A DNA stretch of 64,000 nucleotides from Anisus vortex (lineage: Eukaryota > Mollusca > Gastropoda > Planorbidae): contig OX421501.1 in NCBI GenBank assembly GCA_949126835.1, positions 496,001-560,000 of the forward strand, given 5' to 3'. The notes under the pieces are model-generated. The model was not told the origin of the DNA and made no database searches. It saw only the letters and a program-made list of their open reading frames with translations. Position numbers and translations under genes: made by a program. Below, in pieces: positions 15,001 to 25,404 of the stretch; positions within the stretch are counted from its first letter, which is position 1, and every line of letters begins with the position of its first letter.

Positions 15001-18000
15001 GATTCTATAGGACAGATATTTTCTATGTTTACAGAGTAATAGATTCTATAGGACAGATATTTTCTATGTTTACAGAGTAGTAGATTCTATAGGACAGATA
15101 TTTTCTATGTTTACAGAAGAGTAATAGATTCTATAGGACAGATATTTTCTATGTTTACAGAAGAGTAATAGATTCTATAGGACAGATATTTTCTATGTTT
15201 ACAGAGTAATAGATTCTATAGGACAGATATTTTCTATGTTTACAGAGTAATAGATTCTATAGGACAGATATTTTCTATATTTACAGAGTAATAGATTCTA
15301 TAGGACAGATATTTTCCATGTTTACAGAAGAGTAATAGATTCTATAGGACAGATATTTTCTATGTTTACAGAAGAGTAATAGATTCTATAGGACAGATAT
15401 TTTCTATGTTTACAGAAGAGTAATAGATTCTATAGGACAGATATTTTCTATGTTTACAGAGTAATAGATTCTATAGGACAGATATTTTCTATGTTTACAG
15501 AGTAATAGATTCTATAGGACAGATATTTTCTATATTTACATAGTAATAGATTCTATAGGACAGATATTTTCTATGTTTACAGAAGAGTAATAGATTCTAT
15601 AGGACAGATATTTTCTATGTTTACAGAGTAATAGATTCTATAGGACAGATATTTTCTATATTTACAGAGTAATAGATTTTATAGGACAGATATTTTCTAT
15701 GTTTACAGAGTAATAGATTCTATAGGACAGATATTTTCTATGTTTACAGAGTAATAGATTCTATAGGACAGATATTTTCTATGTTTACAGAAGAGTAATA
15801 GATTCTATAGGACAGATATTTTCTATGTTTACAGAGTAATAGATTCTATAGGACAGATATTTTCTATGTTTACAGAAGAGTAATAGATTCTATAGGACAG
15901 ATATTTTCTATGTTTACAGAGTAATAGATTCTATAGGACAGATATTTTCTATGTTTACAGAAGAGTAATAGATTCTATAGGACAGATATTTTCTATGTTT
16001 ACAGAGTAATAGATTCTATAGGACAGATATTTTCTATGTTTACAGAGTAATAGATTCTATAGGACATATATTTTCTATGTTTACAGAAGAGTAATAGATT
16101 CTATAGGACAGATTTAATCTATGTTTACAGAGTAATAGATTCTATAGGACAGATATTTTCTATGTTTACAGAATAGTAATAGATTCTATAGGACAGATTT
16201 ATTCTATGTTTACAGAGTAATAGATTCTATAGGACATATATTTTCTATGTTTACAGAAGAGTAATAGATTCTATAGGACAGATATTTTCTATGTTTACAG
16301 AAGAGTAATAGATTCTATAGGACAGATTTATTCTATGTTTACAGAGTAATAGATTCTATAGGACAGATATTTTCTATGTTTACAGAGTAATAGATTCTAT
16401 AGGACAGATTTATTCTATGTTTACAGAGTAATAGATTCTATTGGACAGATTTATTCTATGTTTACAGAGTAATAGATTCTAAAGGACATATATTTTCTAT
16501 GTTTACAGAGTAATAGATTCTATAGGACAGATTTATTCTATGTTTACAGAGTAATAGATTCTATAGGACAGATTTATTCTATGTTTACAGAGTAATAGAT
16601 TCTAAAGGACATATATTTTCTATGTTTACAGAGTAATAGATTCTATAGGACAGATTTATTCTATGTTTACAGAGTAATAGATTCTATAGGACAGATTTAT
16701 TCTATGTTTACAGAGTAATAGATTCTATAGGACATATATTTTCTATGTTTACAGAAGAGTAATAGATTCTATAGGACAGATATTTTCTATGTTTACAGAA
16801 GAGTAATAGTACTAATAGATTCTATAGGACAGATTTATTCTATGTTTACAGAGTAATAGATTCTATAGGACAGATATTTTCTATGTTTACAGAGTAATAG
16901 ATTACTTTACACAGAGTAATCTGATCAACTGTATGCACTCCAACTATGGCATGATGTGTGTGGGATGTGTACAGAGAGCTGCTATGTGGCATTATTATGG
17001 GAAAAGGTTCTTTTATTATTTTTTTCTGTAAAACATTCTCTATTGTAGTTTTTTTTTAAATATTAATATTCATGTATTTTCTTTGTATCAAACTCAAGGT
17101 CTTACATTATTGCAGGGTTTTGTTTATTTGAATTAAAACTTTTTTTTAAAAGGTTTTCAAATGGGGCATTGTTAATTTTTCAAGATATATAACCACCTGC
17201 TTTACTCTAAGCACTTGCAGTTAAAAACTGAGACCAATGCTATTGTTTCAGTCTCTATTACTTAGTATATTTATTAATACAGTTGAAAGTGAACTTTTAA
17301 AATGTAATACAGGAATTCCCTTCACTTGGTCAGAGTTGTCAATTTTCTTTTGTCCAAACCAGAGAGTTGTCCTCCCTAGATAATCAAATTGTACTCAATC
17401 TGAACACAAGCATTGACGGAGTCTATTACAACGGCCAGGCAGTTTGCATTGCGCTGTGCAACCTGGCACAACAGCACGCTGATCTTGTAAGTACTGTGTC
17501 ACCTTGCATGAATTATTGACATTGCATTAGCCCTGTCTTTGCATCCGAGTCTTGACATTGTGTTAGCCACACATTCCCTTCTTGTGAGTGAGCCTTACTT
17601 CATCCACATCTAGAGACCTTAACATGTTTTGTCTGACTCTATAACTGAACTACTGAAAGATTGACTTTAATGTTTTGTCTGACTCTATCACTGAACTACT
17701 GAAAGATTGACTTTAATGTTTTGTCTGACTCTATCACCGAACTACTGAAAGATTGACTTTAATGTTTAGTCTGACTCTATCACTGAACTACTGAAAGATT
17801 GACTTTAATGTTTTGTCTGACTCTATCACTGAACTACTGAAAGATTGACTTTAATGTTTTGTCTGACTCTATCACTGAACTACTGAAAGATTGACTTTAA
17901 TGTTTTGTCTGACTCTATCACTGAACTACTGAAAGATTGACTTTAATGTTTTGTCTGACTCTATCACTGAACTACTGAAAGATTGACTTTAATGTCTTGT

Positions 18001-21000
18001 CTGACTCTATCACTGAACTACTGAAAGATTGACTTTAATGTTTTGTCTGACTCTATAACTGAACTACTGAAAGATTGACGTCAATGTTTTGTCTTACTCT
18101 ATCACTGAACTACTGAAAGATTGACTTTAATGTTTTGTCTGACTCTATCACTGAACTACTTCCTAGGGGGAATACCCTGCAGCATATGAGATTCTTGTCC
18201 AGGCCAAAGTGAGATTTCCCTGCCACACCTCCCAATCACACATCTGGCAGTCGTGCCAGCAGAGAGTCAGTTTCACTCGAGCCCTAAACAACAGGAAGTT
18301 CAATGAAGCGGAGCAATGTATTGTGGACCTGCAAGCCTTGGATGAACCCGAGGCTAAAATAAGGTGACATATTTTGCTACTGCTAGAATTTAAGTCTTTA
18401 AAACAAAAGAATGCTTTTCTCCATGTTTTCCAAATGTAAATATTCAAACATCAAACTTTTACTAAACTTTAAGCCAGCAGAAGCTCAAGGCTTTGTTAAC
18501 TTGCAGCCAATCACATATTAGATACAGATTTCTAGCCTAGAAAAATACTAAAGAAGGATTTCCATTGGTCAGGTTAATGATGATTATCAGCTAATTCTTA
18601 CAACTTATTACTGTTCATTATATCCTCTTCTCTTTCCTTATCTGGCTCTGACTATCTTAGGCATATCATCATCATCATTTTAATTTTGTAATCTTCAGAG
18701 TAACTTCCCCTTCATGCTTTCAATTATCATTTTCTTCTTTTACATTTTATGATTGGTTTATAAAAAAAATTGTCTTGTTAAAAAAATCTTGAGGTTTAGC
18801 CCTTTTGAATAATTGCAATGGAATTGCCACTTTTACTTTTCCCAAACTAATGCTGTGTACCCATTGCAGTTTCGCAGACTCAACCCCCCTTCCCCCTCCT
18901 GGTTTGAGAAAAAGTCTTACAGGACTCCAACCTGGTGACTGCTTTAAACTAATTATTGACTTTTTGTGTGTGTTCCTCAGGAAGCCATTGTTGTTGAAAG
19001 AAAAAGGTCATGTGACTGAAGCATTTACGTGTCTAAATTTATTACTGGCTGAATGTGAGAAAGAAAAATCTGGCTATTACGCTGATTACAGATGCAGGTA
19101 TGGCAAATCTATAATGTTCATTAACCCCAGTAATTTGCATACCCAATAGGTTAGTGAACATTCACAACTTTGCTACTCTAGTATCATTCAGGGGTGTAAA
19201 TCTTTCAGATTTTCTCTGAAATCAGATTTTTTGTGTTGATGTGATTTTTTGTGTGTGTTTTACATCTCTAGTACTTTTACATCTTTTTTTTTTTTTTTTT
19301 AAAGTCTGAAAAAAAAATTATATAGTTTTGAGTCCAGATAAGCAAAAAGTCGAAGCATATTAAGTACTAACAATCACACTATATTGCTTACACAATTAAA
19401 ATGTCTTATTTACACTCTGAAACATAGTTTGCTATTCCCACAACTCATTGTCAGAGGAAAAAAATCTGAAAATCTGATTGTGTATGGAGCTAGCCATTCA
19501 GATTATTTCAGAGAGTTCAGATTTGTCAGAGGGAAAATTAGGTAAATAGCCTTAAAAAAGTGTGAAAATAAGATTAAGGGAAATAACTCTAATAATCTAA
19601 TCAAACAAATTTACTTGAGAAAAGTTGATAAAATGGCTGCCAATGCTAGGAGGGGAATTGTGTTTGTTGAGCGTAATTCTGATATTGACAGCATTGGTCT
19701 TACATCTAGAAACAAATTCAAATGGGAGTGGTTGGTATTAAAGGATGAAAATGAAGATTTTTTTTGTGTTTTATGTTAGAATTATTATACTGTATTTTCT
19801 ATAAAATCAATAAGAAAAAGAGAGGCTAGCGTCACTACTCACTAGCTTGACTGCTTGACTTGGGCTTGTGGCTTTAGAACATATTTTCATGTAAAATGAA
19901 GATCTGTAGGCCTTTACTGTATTTATAATGTTTACCAATCACTGTCATACATTGGTTCCATATTTGATGAAATCATGAAAATGTGGAGGACAATATATAT
20001 ATACACTTTGACATTATGTAATTCAGTAAACAGTTGAAGGTAAGTTGTTTTTTATTTACTATCACTGTTAATCTTCTTTCATTCTGTTATTTTACTGGGT
20101 TGCATTTCCCATGGAATATTATCTACTGATGTTATAGCTGAGTGAAAATTCTTTAATAAAAAGATATTAATTTTCAAGTGTTAAAACACAAAAACCATTT
20201 TCGCCCAAGGGGGCTTTGCCCCCCTGGGCTCCCCACAGGGGCGCTGCCCCTTGACCCTGCCAGGGGCCTTCACGGTCCCTGGACCCCGGCATTTTCAGAT
20301 TTTTTTTCCAACTGCCATTTACACCCCTGATCATTCCAAGGAGACAAAACCTGAGGCCAATTTTATTCGTTAATGTTCTAGACTAAATGATTTGAATAGA
20401 GCGTTCTTAGTGGGCGTGGCTTAGGTTTTTAGTGACGTATTTGTGTAAATAAAGAACTCACTTGAGGTACAAATGTAACGTGGTGAAAGTGAAGTACTTC
20501 TTTAACATGCAAAATTCACATATGAATATTGGCTATCCTACTAAAAAAAAAGAAGGTAAATAGTAGTACTGTAGATTAATTGATTAATGTGATTAGGCTA
20601 GGGCCGGCTAGACCTATTTACACTTTCAATTTCACTTTATAGGCCTACACTTTTAATGTTTTGTAGGCTAGGCTACGATGTCAAGTGATAGTGTTGATGA
20701 ACAGGCTATCTAGTCAAGTCACTAATAGGCTCACATCGTCTATGATCTATGTCTGTGATAATAATAAAATAGCCTAACATACATAATACAGCTTAAATCT
20801 TAATAAGACTTAAAACACAACACATCATTTAAAAAAAGCTCGAGCCTATATGAAACTTTATTAATACAGCGGCCATTGTTACTTGTACACCATTACAGAA
20901 AGTAAACACAAATCACGTGCTTTTTGTCACGTGATTGCAAACGCCCTATAGCATGGTGCCATTTGTTTTGATGTGTCAAAATGTTACATTTCAGGGTTTT

Positions 21001-22920
21001 GTTAGAATTGGCTGCCCTTTACATAGCCAGTGGCAACTGTAGCTCAGCTGTCATTCATATTACAGATTGTATCTCTCATGCAAAAAAACATTATCTGGAA
21101 CTGTATGAAGGACTTGGAACCGCTTATCTAGCCCACGTTCAGGTTGGTAACAAGATAGAGGGAGTTACTTAGTGATAACAGAAACTAAAAGTCATTTTAA
21201 AACCCAACACACCATTCAGATCTTAAAGTCCAGAGATGTAATGATTTAAGGGCATTCCCCACCCCCTTTCCAGATCATTCATGAGGCCACATTACCTTGT
21301 ATATCTGCTCTTTTACACAGTTGTATACAAATACCAGACTATAGGCCTTGTCATCCAGACTTTGAGTTTAATTGTGCCCTTTCTTAATCTCCACCAAAGC
21401 TCGGTATAGGCCAAGAAAACTCGGTAGGGCCCAGGAAAACTTGGTAGGGCCCAGGAAAACTCGGTAGAGCCCAGGAAAACTCGGTAGGGCCCAGGAAAAC
21501 TCGGTAGGGCCCATGTAATAATCCTCAGCAGTGCATACATTTGCCCAACAATGTACTCTACTTGAAGTGTATCTGTGGTTTACACACTTTGCCAGCTTAG
21601 AGTTCCATGGGTACAAATGTGCTTGGTGATGATCAGAGATCTTCTTTTAAAAATTAGAGTTTGAAGTTTAATTTTAGTATAATGATTTTTCTTTTAGTTT
21701 GAAGTTGAGTATATCAAAGTAAAATATACATTTATATATAAAAGTGAGTATATCAAAGTAAAATAAACATTTATATATAACGTTGAATATATCAAAGTAA
21801 AATATACATTTATATATAACGTTGAGTATATCAAAGTAAAATATACATTTATATATAAAGTTGAGTATATCAAAATAAAATATACATATATATAAAACGT
21901 TGAGTGTATCAAAGTAAAATATACATTTATATATAAAGTTGAGTATATCAAAGTAAAATATACATTTATATATAACGTTGAGTATATCAAAGTAAAATAT
22001 ACATTTATATATAAGGTTGAGTATATCAAAGTAAAATATACATTTATATATAACGTTGAGTATATCAAAGTAAAATATACATTTATATATAAAGTTGAGT
22101 ATATCAAAGTAAAATATACATTTATATATAACATTGAGTATATCAAAGTAAAATAAACATTTATATATAAAGTTGAGTATATCAAAGTAAAATATACATT
22201 TATATATAAAGTTGAGTATATCAAAGTAAAATATACATTTATATATAACGTTGAGTATATCAAAGTAAAATATACATTTATATATAACGTTGAGTATATC
22301 AAAGTAAAATATACATTTATATATAAAGTTGAGTATACATTGGTTCAACAGCTCAGCATGAACTTACCTGAACAAGGCATAAAGCTGATAGAGTCGCAGT
22401 TGACCCGATTATTGACCAATGCGACGGCTTTAGACAAAGGGAAAGTTTTGTATATCTACGCCAAGTGTAAAGTAGCAGCAGCCAAGTTGAACAAGATGGC
22501 TGATCAAAAAGCAGGTACAGGTAACTCTAGTTGGTTAAATATTACTTTACAACAATTCCTTAAAAGTATGATCTTGTTTTAAAATATATTTGTACAGATC
22601 ATTCATTCCACAAGCCGATTCAAACTTCTTTAATAGCACACTTCTAGAGGCATAATATTTCATAGATCTAGAGGCAGATTCCTAATTATTTCCTCCGTTA
22701 TATTTCAGAACTTCAAGCTGCTCTCAGTCTGATGTCTACTGTGGCAATACTGTTCCGGCAAGTGGAGTCCTACATGTTGGAGAAAGATGCCCTGTACTTT
22801 CAGGCTGTTCTCTACAATGCTCTGGGCAACACAGAGGACAGAAACCATTGTGCCCATCAGTTCAAACAGCTGGATAAGTTGTATCCCACTCTCAGCTCTT
22901 TGGCAGTCTCTGTTTTGTGA
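1..22920 (+). CDS. ANAPC5: Anaphase-promoting complex subunit 5 (APC5), 5' partial, 11 exons
   Basis: TPR-type scaffold subunit of the APC/C ubiquitin ligase, which drives mitotic exit in nucleus and cytoplasm. Exons, all GT-AG with matching phase: <1-67, 975-1056, 4922-5008, 6314-6381, 16917-17006, 17363-17486, 18167-18363, 18981-19097, 20995-21142, 22352-22514, 22709-22920 (TGA stop). They join into 450 codons plus stop, about the C-terminal 60% of a family that is ~750 residues long. Recognised from collinear APC5-like segments: DEVAMRYAALNLASL in the first exon, AIRMAQESNDQVCLQHAL in the second, LERSIKKTIDLSLP in the third, and NHCAHQFKQLDKLYP near the C-terminus. The 16917 start (acceptor ACAGAG) rather than 16915 is set by phase, because 16915 would give a stop. 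Intron 3 (6382-16916) is inflated by an LTR element and a minisatellite. Start codon and promoter lie outside the window. Identification is from remembered family sequence, not a search. Confidence 0.93.
51..400 (+). repeat. Minisatellite, ~58 bp x 6, carrying an ANAPC5 splice donor
   Basis: Each unit begins with a copy of the last 17 bases of the first ANAPC5 exon (TTTAGATTTGGCAATCA) and continues into its donor GTAAAT. The first copy is the real junction at 67/68. Copies 3 to 6 keep the GT with small changes; copy 2 has ATAAAT and so lost the donor. Units also end with an acceptor-like ACTACAG. Confidence 0.93.
401..821. other. Intronic AT-rich sequence, nothing recognised
   Basis: Part of ANAPC5 intron 1. 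It is AT-rich with homopolymer runs and a short imperfect duplication around 505-600 (TTAACAGATTAA-like). I see no exon, RNA gene or mobile element. Confidence 0.6.
822..953 (+). repeat. 13-bp tandem repeat (TAGTTGTATGTTG) x ~10
   Basis: About ten 13-bp units with variants (TGTAAGCTG, TGTATGCTG) end about 20 bp before the acceptor of ANAPC5 exon 2 at 974. Confidence 0.9.
1057..3660. other. ANAPC5 intron 2, 5' part, with a SINE-like tail fragment
   Basis: AT-rich intron. Around 2050-2130 a stretch (TATGCCGTGGCCACAG, then GATCAAATTGGTC) matches the 3' part of the SINE copies at 42.3 and 44.1 kb, so a truncated copy is likely. A poly-G run is at 2171-2181. No exon is recognised: the short open frames at 1165-1401 and 3406-3588 lack coding character. 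Confidence 0.5.
3665..4105 (+). repeat. 23-bp minisatellite x ~19
   Basis: The unit starts CAACAAAACCAGCCATTGCT and ends TTC, with an AAT/AAA polymorphism. Because 23 is not a multiple of three, each frame rotates with period 69 bp, and several frames on both strands happen to be free of stops for 130-210 codons. These are repeat artefacts, not genes. Confidence 0.96.
4106..4770. other. Intronic sequence, nothing recognised
   Basis: AT-rich remainder of ANAPC5 intron 2 with no recognisable coding or mobile sequence. Confidence 0.5.
4771..4906 (+). repeat. 34-bp tandem repeat x 4 beside an ANAPC5 acceptor
   Basis: Four near-identical 34-bp units containing ACCAGCTGGCTGTATTC. The last runs directly into TATTGTGTTTCCACAG, the acceptor of the exon at 4922. 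Confidence 0.95.
5009..5330 (+). repeat. 31-bp minisatellite x ~10 carrying an ANAPC5 splice donor
   Basis: The exon at 4922-5008 ends ACTATTGACTTGTCTTTGCCT followed by donor GTAAGTAG. Every array unit repeats almost the same exon end (ACTATTGACTTGTCATTG plus CCT or GTCT) followed by GTAAGTAG. The array therefore holds about ten extra consensus donors immediately after the real one. Confidence 0.96.
5410..5619. mobile_element. 210-bp hAT-type MITE with 8-bp target duplication
   Basis: Terminal inverted repeats: CGGAGGTCGGCAACC on the left and GGTTGCCAACCCCTG on the right. The insertion is flanked by the perfect 8-bp direct repeat CCCTAGAA at 5402-5409 and 5620-5627. No transposase is present. 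TIR type and 8-bp duplication are typical of the hAT superfamily. It lies in ANAPC5 intron 3. Confidence 0.88.
5628..6117. other. Intronic sequence, nothing recognised
   Basis: Unannotated part of ANAPC5 intron 3, between the MITE and the acceptor repeat. Confidence 0.5.
6118..6345 (+). repeat. 53-57 bp repeat x 4 carrying an ANAPC5 splice acceptor
   Basis: Each unit contains a polypyrimidine tract, the acceptor CTACACAG or CTACCCAG, and a copy of the start of the next exon (AAACTTGCTGTGCTGGG), then TTTATATTTATGATTAG. The last copy is the real exon at 6314. The second copy has a short deletion in the exon part. Confidence 0.94.
6595..7132. repeat. 59-bp perfect inverted repeat flanking an LTR end and primer-binding site
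   Basis: The arms at 6595-6653 and 7074-7132 are exact reverse complements. Between them is plus-strand LTR-like sequence ending CCATAACA at 7050, then at 7056-7073 GAGGGGCTCGTCCGGGAT, which resembles a retroviral tRNA-Pro primer-binding site. The right arm starts at the base after that 18-mer. The right arm is part of the minus-strand LTR starting at 7300. Confidence 0.85.
7301..9520. other. AT-rich non-coding part of the LTR element
   Basis: Lies between the gag-like frame and the putative 3' LTR (minus strand). No significant reading frame is present. 8667-8682 shares the 16-mer CTCCTGTTCCTCACAG with 12482-12497, which may be a chance match or an LTR scrap. Confidence 0.5.
9521..12298 (-). 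pseudogene. Gag-protease frame fused to an integrase remnant, one internal stop
   Basis: The natural ATG is at 12298 (complement) and reads MEFIENPEEE; an in-frame TAG at 12202-12200 follows 32 codons. From 12181 the frame is open for 886 residues to 9521. Visible parts in that numbering: a charged coiled coil (~40-100), a SCAN/gag-capsid-like region (~107-275), a CCHC zinc knuckle CTFCKRVGHSIEDC (~315), an aspartic-protease motif DTGAS (~483), an acidic linker, a short integrase-like piece ending in RGPLNLLQEAW (~730-800), and one hydrophobic segment (~850-868). Reverse transcriptase and RNase H, expected between protease and integrase, are missing. The frame is otherwise intact, so it may be a recent non-autonomous copy or, less likely, a co-opted gag. 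Confidence 0.8.
12515..12970. repeat. Dispersed repeat, copy 1 of 2
   Basis: About 450 bp closely matching 60150-60630: shared stretches include GCAAACATCTATAATGA, ATGATTTGATAGACATTACG and CAAACTCTCCAAGCCAAATT, in the same order and strand. Its family is unknown. It abuts the LTR-like end at 12475 on one side and the big minisatellite on the other. Confidence 0.85.
12975..16905 (+). repeat. 41/44-bp minisatellite x ~94 carrying an acceptor motif
   Basis: The unit contains GATATTTTCTATGTTTACAG followed by AGTAATAGATTCTATAGGACA. A 3-bp insertion (AAG after ACAG) gives the 44-bp form. The array ends at the acceptor of ANAPC5 exon 16917-17006, whose junction TTTACACAGAG/TAAT matches the unit's TTTACAGAGTAAT. 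Rare variants such as GTAATAGTTACTAATAG recur near 13831, 14252 and 14941, showing higher-order duplication of blocks. Confidence 0.97.
17007..17362. other. ANAPC5 intron 4, nothing recognised
   Basis: A 356-bp AT-rich intron. The acceptor at 17361-17362 is chosen because an upstream AG at 17313 would read into a stop before the conserved segment. Confidence 0.6.
17628..18160 (+). repeat. 46-bp minisatellite x ~11.6 abutting an ANAPC5 acceptor
   Basis: The unit contains GACTCTATCACTGAACTACT and GAAAGATTGACTTTAATG. The final partial unit ends CTGAACTACT, followed at once by TCCTAG, the acceptor for the exon at 18167. Confidence 0.96.
19189..20329. mobile_element. 1.1-kb non-autonomous DNA transposon with 13-bp TIRs
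   Basis: Begins CAGGGGTGTAAAT and ends ATTTACACCCCTG, exact complements, flanked by the direct repeat ATCATT (19183-19188 and 20330-20335). Near 19633-19780 an open stretch starts MAANARRGIVFVERNSD and ends FFCVLC, resembling the N-terminal zinc-finger part of a transposase, and then stops. A GC-rich segment lies at 20210-20290. It is in ANAPC5 intron 7. Confidence 0.8.
20336..20994. other. ANAPC5 intron 7, 3' part
   Basis: Unannotated AT-rich sequence rich in the short word TAGGCCTA, with acceptor TTACATTTCAG at its end. Confidence 0.5.
21405..21512 (+). repeat. 20-bp tandem repeat x ~5.5
   Basis: Unit AAACTCGGTAGGGCCCAGGA, in ANAPC5 intron 8. Confidence 0.92.
21700..22335 (+). repeat. 39-bp minisatellite x ~16 abutting an ANAPC5 acceptor
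   Basis: The unit contains GTTGAGTATATCAAAGTAAA and ATACATTTATATATAA. Because 39 is a multiple of three, the minus strand reads through as a 13-residue repeat, an artefact. The last GTTGAGTATACATT leads into GGTTCAACAG, the acceptor for the exon at 22352. Confidence 0.96.
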
Positions 22921-24060
22921 AGTCAGCATTTGGCATCTTGTAAACTGGGCGCCACACAATATGTGACGGTATCAGGGCAAACATGTCCGATGAGGATGTC
23001 ACAGTGTTAGATGTGAATGTCACAGTCTCAGGTGCAGATATCACTCAGTCATGTGGGATGCCACAGTGTCAGGTGCAGATGTCTCAGTGTCTGGGGCAGT
23101 GCACTTTTTATACATTGGTTAAACATATGTGCCATTGATGTGTGTTGAAAATTTGAACTTGTGGAGATACTATTCCCTGTTTTGTGGAGATACTATTCCC
23201 TGTTTTGTGGAGATACTATATTCCCTGTTTTGTGGAGATACTATTCCCCGTTTTGTGGAGATACTATTCCCTGTTTTGTGAAGATACTATTCCCTGTTTT
23301 GTGGAGATACTATTCCCCGTTTTGTGGAGATACTATTCCCTGTTTTGTGGAGATACTATTCCCTGTTTTGTGGAGATACTATTCCCTGTTTTGTGGAGAT
23401 ACTATTCCCTGTTTTGTGGAGATACTATTCCCTGTTTTGTGGAGATACTATTCCCCGTTTTGTGGAGATACTATTCCCCGTTTTGTGAAGATACTATTCC
23501 CTGTTTTGTGGAGATACTATTCCCTGTTTTGTGGAGATACTATTCCCTGTTTTGTGGAGATACTATTACCTGTTTTGTGGAGATACTATTCCCTGTTTTG
23601 TGGAGATACTATATTCCCTGTTTTGTGGAGATACTATATTCCCTGTTTTGTGGAGATACTATTCCCTGTTTTGTGGAGATACTATTCCCCGTGCTTATGA
23701 GAAACTTTTTTTAATTCATCACCACAACAAGACAATGAAGAATAGACCGTGTAGCACATGAAGCTGTAGATATTTCAATTATTGTTGAATTGGTTTTGTT
23801 TATGCTAAATAACAATTAATATTTTAAAATTAACTTTAACATGTTACTTTTTTTGTTTTAAATGTAAAATTTTGAACAAATTGTTAGAAGCTGATTTTAT
23901 TATTTTATTTTCAAAAAATATGTTAATACAGAAAACTATTATTACTTGGTAACAATACTCAAAAGTTAATTCTACTCGACTTCTCATAATGAAGTAAGAC
24001 TATTTAATTTGGAAATTTAAGAAATGTACAAAAGTTCTTGTGTAAATAAATAAATATATA
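22921..24060 (+). other. Probable ANAPC5 3' untranslated region
   Basis: Sequence after the TGA at 22918-22920, with a further minisatellite (23160-23695) and candidate AATAAA poly(A) signals near 24044-24050. The exact 3' end is unknown. Confidence 0.5.
23160..23695 (+). repeat. 23-bp minisatellite x ~23 in the ANAPC5 3' flank
   Basis: The unit contains GTGGAGATACTATTCCCTG plus TTTT, with CCC/CCT and ATAT variants. It is stop-free in more than one plus-strand frame, so it mimics 170-180-codon frames; it is non-coding. Confidence 0.95.
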
Positions 24061-24675
24061 TACAATATACATGCTACTGTATGTATACCAACCATGTCAG
24101 ATACAAAGCAGGCAAGTAGAAGCAAAAAGCTACAGAGATTTGTGTAATAAAAAAATCTACATGGCTGTTTTTTCACAGTGAAATGGTAGAAAATCTATTG
24201 GACAATACTGAAAGATAATTTTAGACTCTTGGAATTCCCAAAAAGGTGAAAAGGTAATCCTGTCTGACCCAATTGATCCATAGGTCAGTGAAGTAATGTT
24301 CACCAGTTTTCTAAGGCAAGTTGTAATTAAAAAAAAAGTTTTCTAAATTTTGGACTTGGCAGGTTTAAACCTGACATAGCTGTTATAATTTTAATATATA
24401 TGTAAATATATTTGTGTATAAGCACACACACTATTGCCCATTAATATAGTGGACATTACTACAGTCCACAGTCTACAGTCCACACTGCTATGAAATAATA
24501 ATTCATTCGTTGTTAACTTACAACATTGGTTGCTTGTACTAAAATTATTTTTTGTTAGTGAGTTACTTGTATTTTCTTATTAACATTAACACATAAGGTA
24601 AAGTACCCTAAGATTGAATTCTAGCAAAAGTAGGCCTACCCAGCCCCTTAATAAAGGTAAATAAATCTGACCCTG

Positions 24676-24845
24676 AAATTACAGACCTGTTTCCCTAACA
24701 AGCATAACATGTAAAATACTTGAGCATATAATATACTAATAGGTATGTGCCCGTTCGGAGGACCTGTTTCCCTAACAAGCATAACATGTAAAATACTTGA
24801 GCATATAATATACTAATAGGTATGTGCCCGGTCCTCCGAACGGGC
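24676..24845 (+). mobile_element. LINE reverse-transcriptase scrap, tandemly duplicated
   Basis: 24676-24738 reads NYRPVSLTSITCKILEHII, a recognisable non-LTR reverse-transcriptase motif, then a stop. About 65 bp of it, from GACCTGTTTCCC to GGTATGTGCCCG, is repeated directly at 24760-24830. The two copies are followed by GTTCGGAGGAC and GTCCTCCGAACGGG, which are inverted relative to each other. Confidence 0.8.
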
Positions 24846-24849
24846 TAAA

Positions 24850-25400
24850 AGTTATGTTTACATACACTCTAACTACTCAAGCAGTTATAATGAGATTGCC
24901 TGCAACAACTACAAATTTTATATTTCGTAGGCTATACGACACGAATTTAAACTATACTATATAGTAATAGCAGTATATCTAGACTATTCTAGACAAACTG
25001 AATGCACTGTGCCCACACCAACCAACATGTTTCAAGAAATAAAAAAGATCATTTAAAACATTATTAGGTTTAACAAAGGATTTGTATAAAGTCATTTTAA
25101 AATACTTACTGAAATGACATATTTATTAAATTAATAATACAAATAAATTAATGGCACTAAATCAGCACCAATAAAACTTAACCAAAGAAGCCAAGTAGAA
25201 GTATCCTAGCTATGTGTTACAATGTAGTGTATGTCAATGTTCGGTGGTCACCGTACATATAGTCTTTGATTTCGTAGTTTGCCTGTAACTGTAAGATCAT
25301 GTTGTAGGCCTATGGCCCTATGGCTCTGTGTATTGTAGTCCTAATGAAATACAGTTATGCCTACGGCTGTGTATTGTAGTCCTAATAAAATACAGTTATG
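24850..25400. other. Intergenic, nothing recognised
   Basis: AT-rich spacer. A ~40-bp direct duplication (GTGTATTGTAGTCCTAAT...) occurs at 25326-25400. Confidence 0.5.
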
Positions 25401-25404
25401 CCTT

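Noticed and set aside
18805..19149. A separate 114-codon gene
   Set aside because: The 3' half is ANAPC5 exon 18981-19097; the 5' half is intron read through to the exon.
21674..22348. Minus-strand 224- and 202-codon frames
   Set aside because: A 39-bp repeat read as a 13-residue periodicity; antisense to an ANAPC5 intron.
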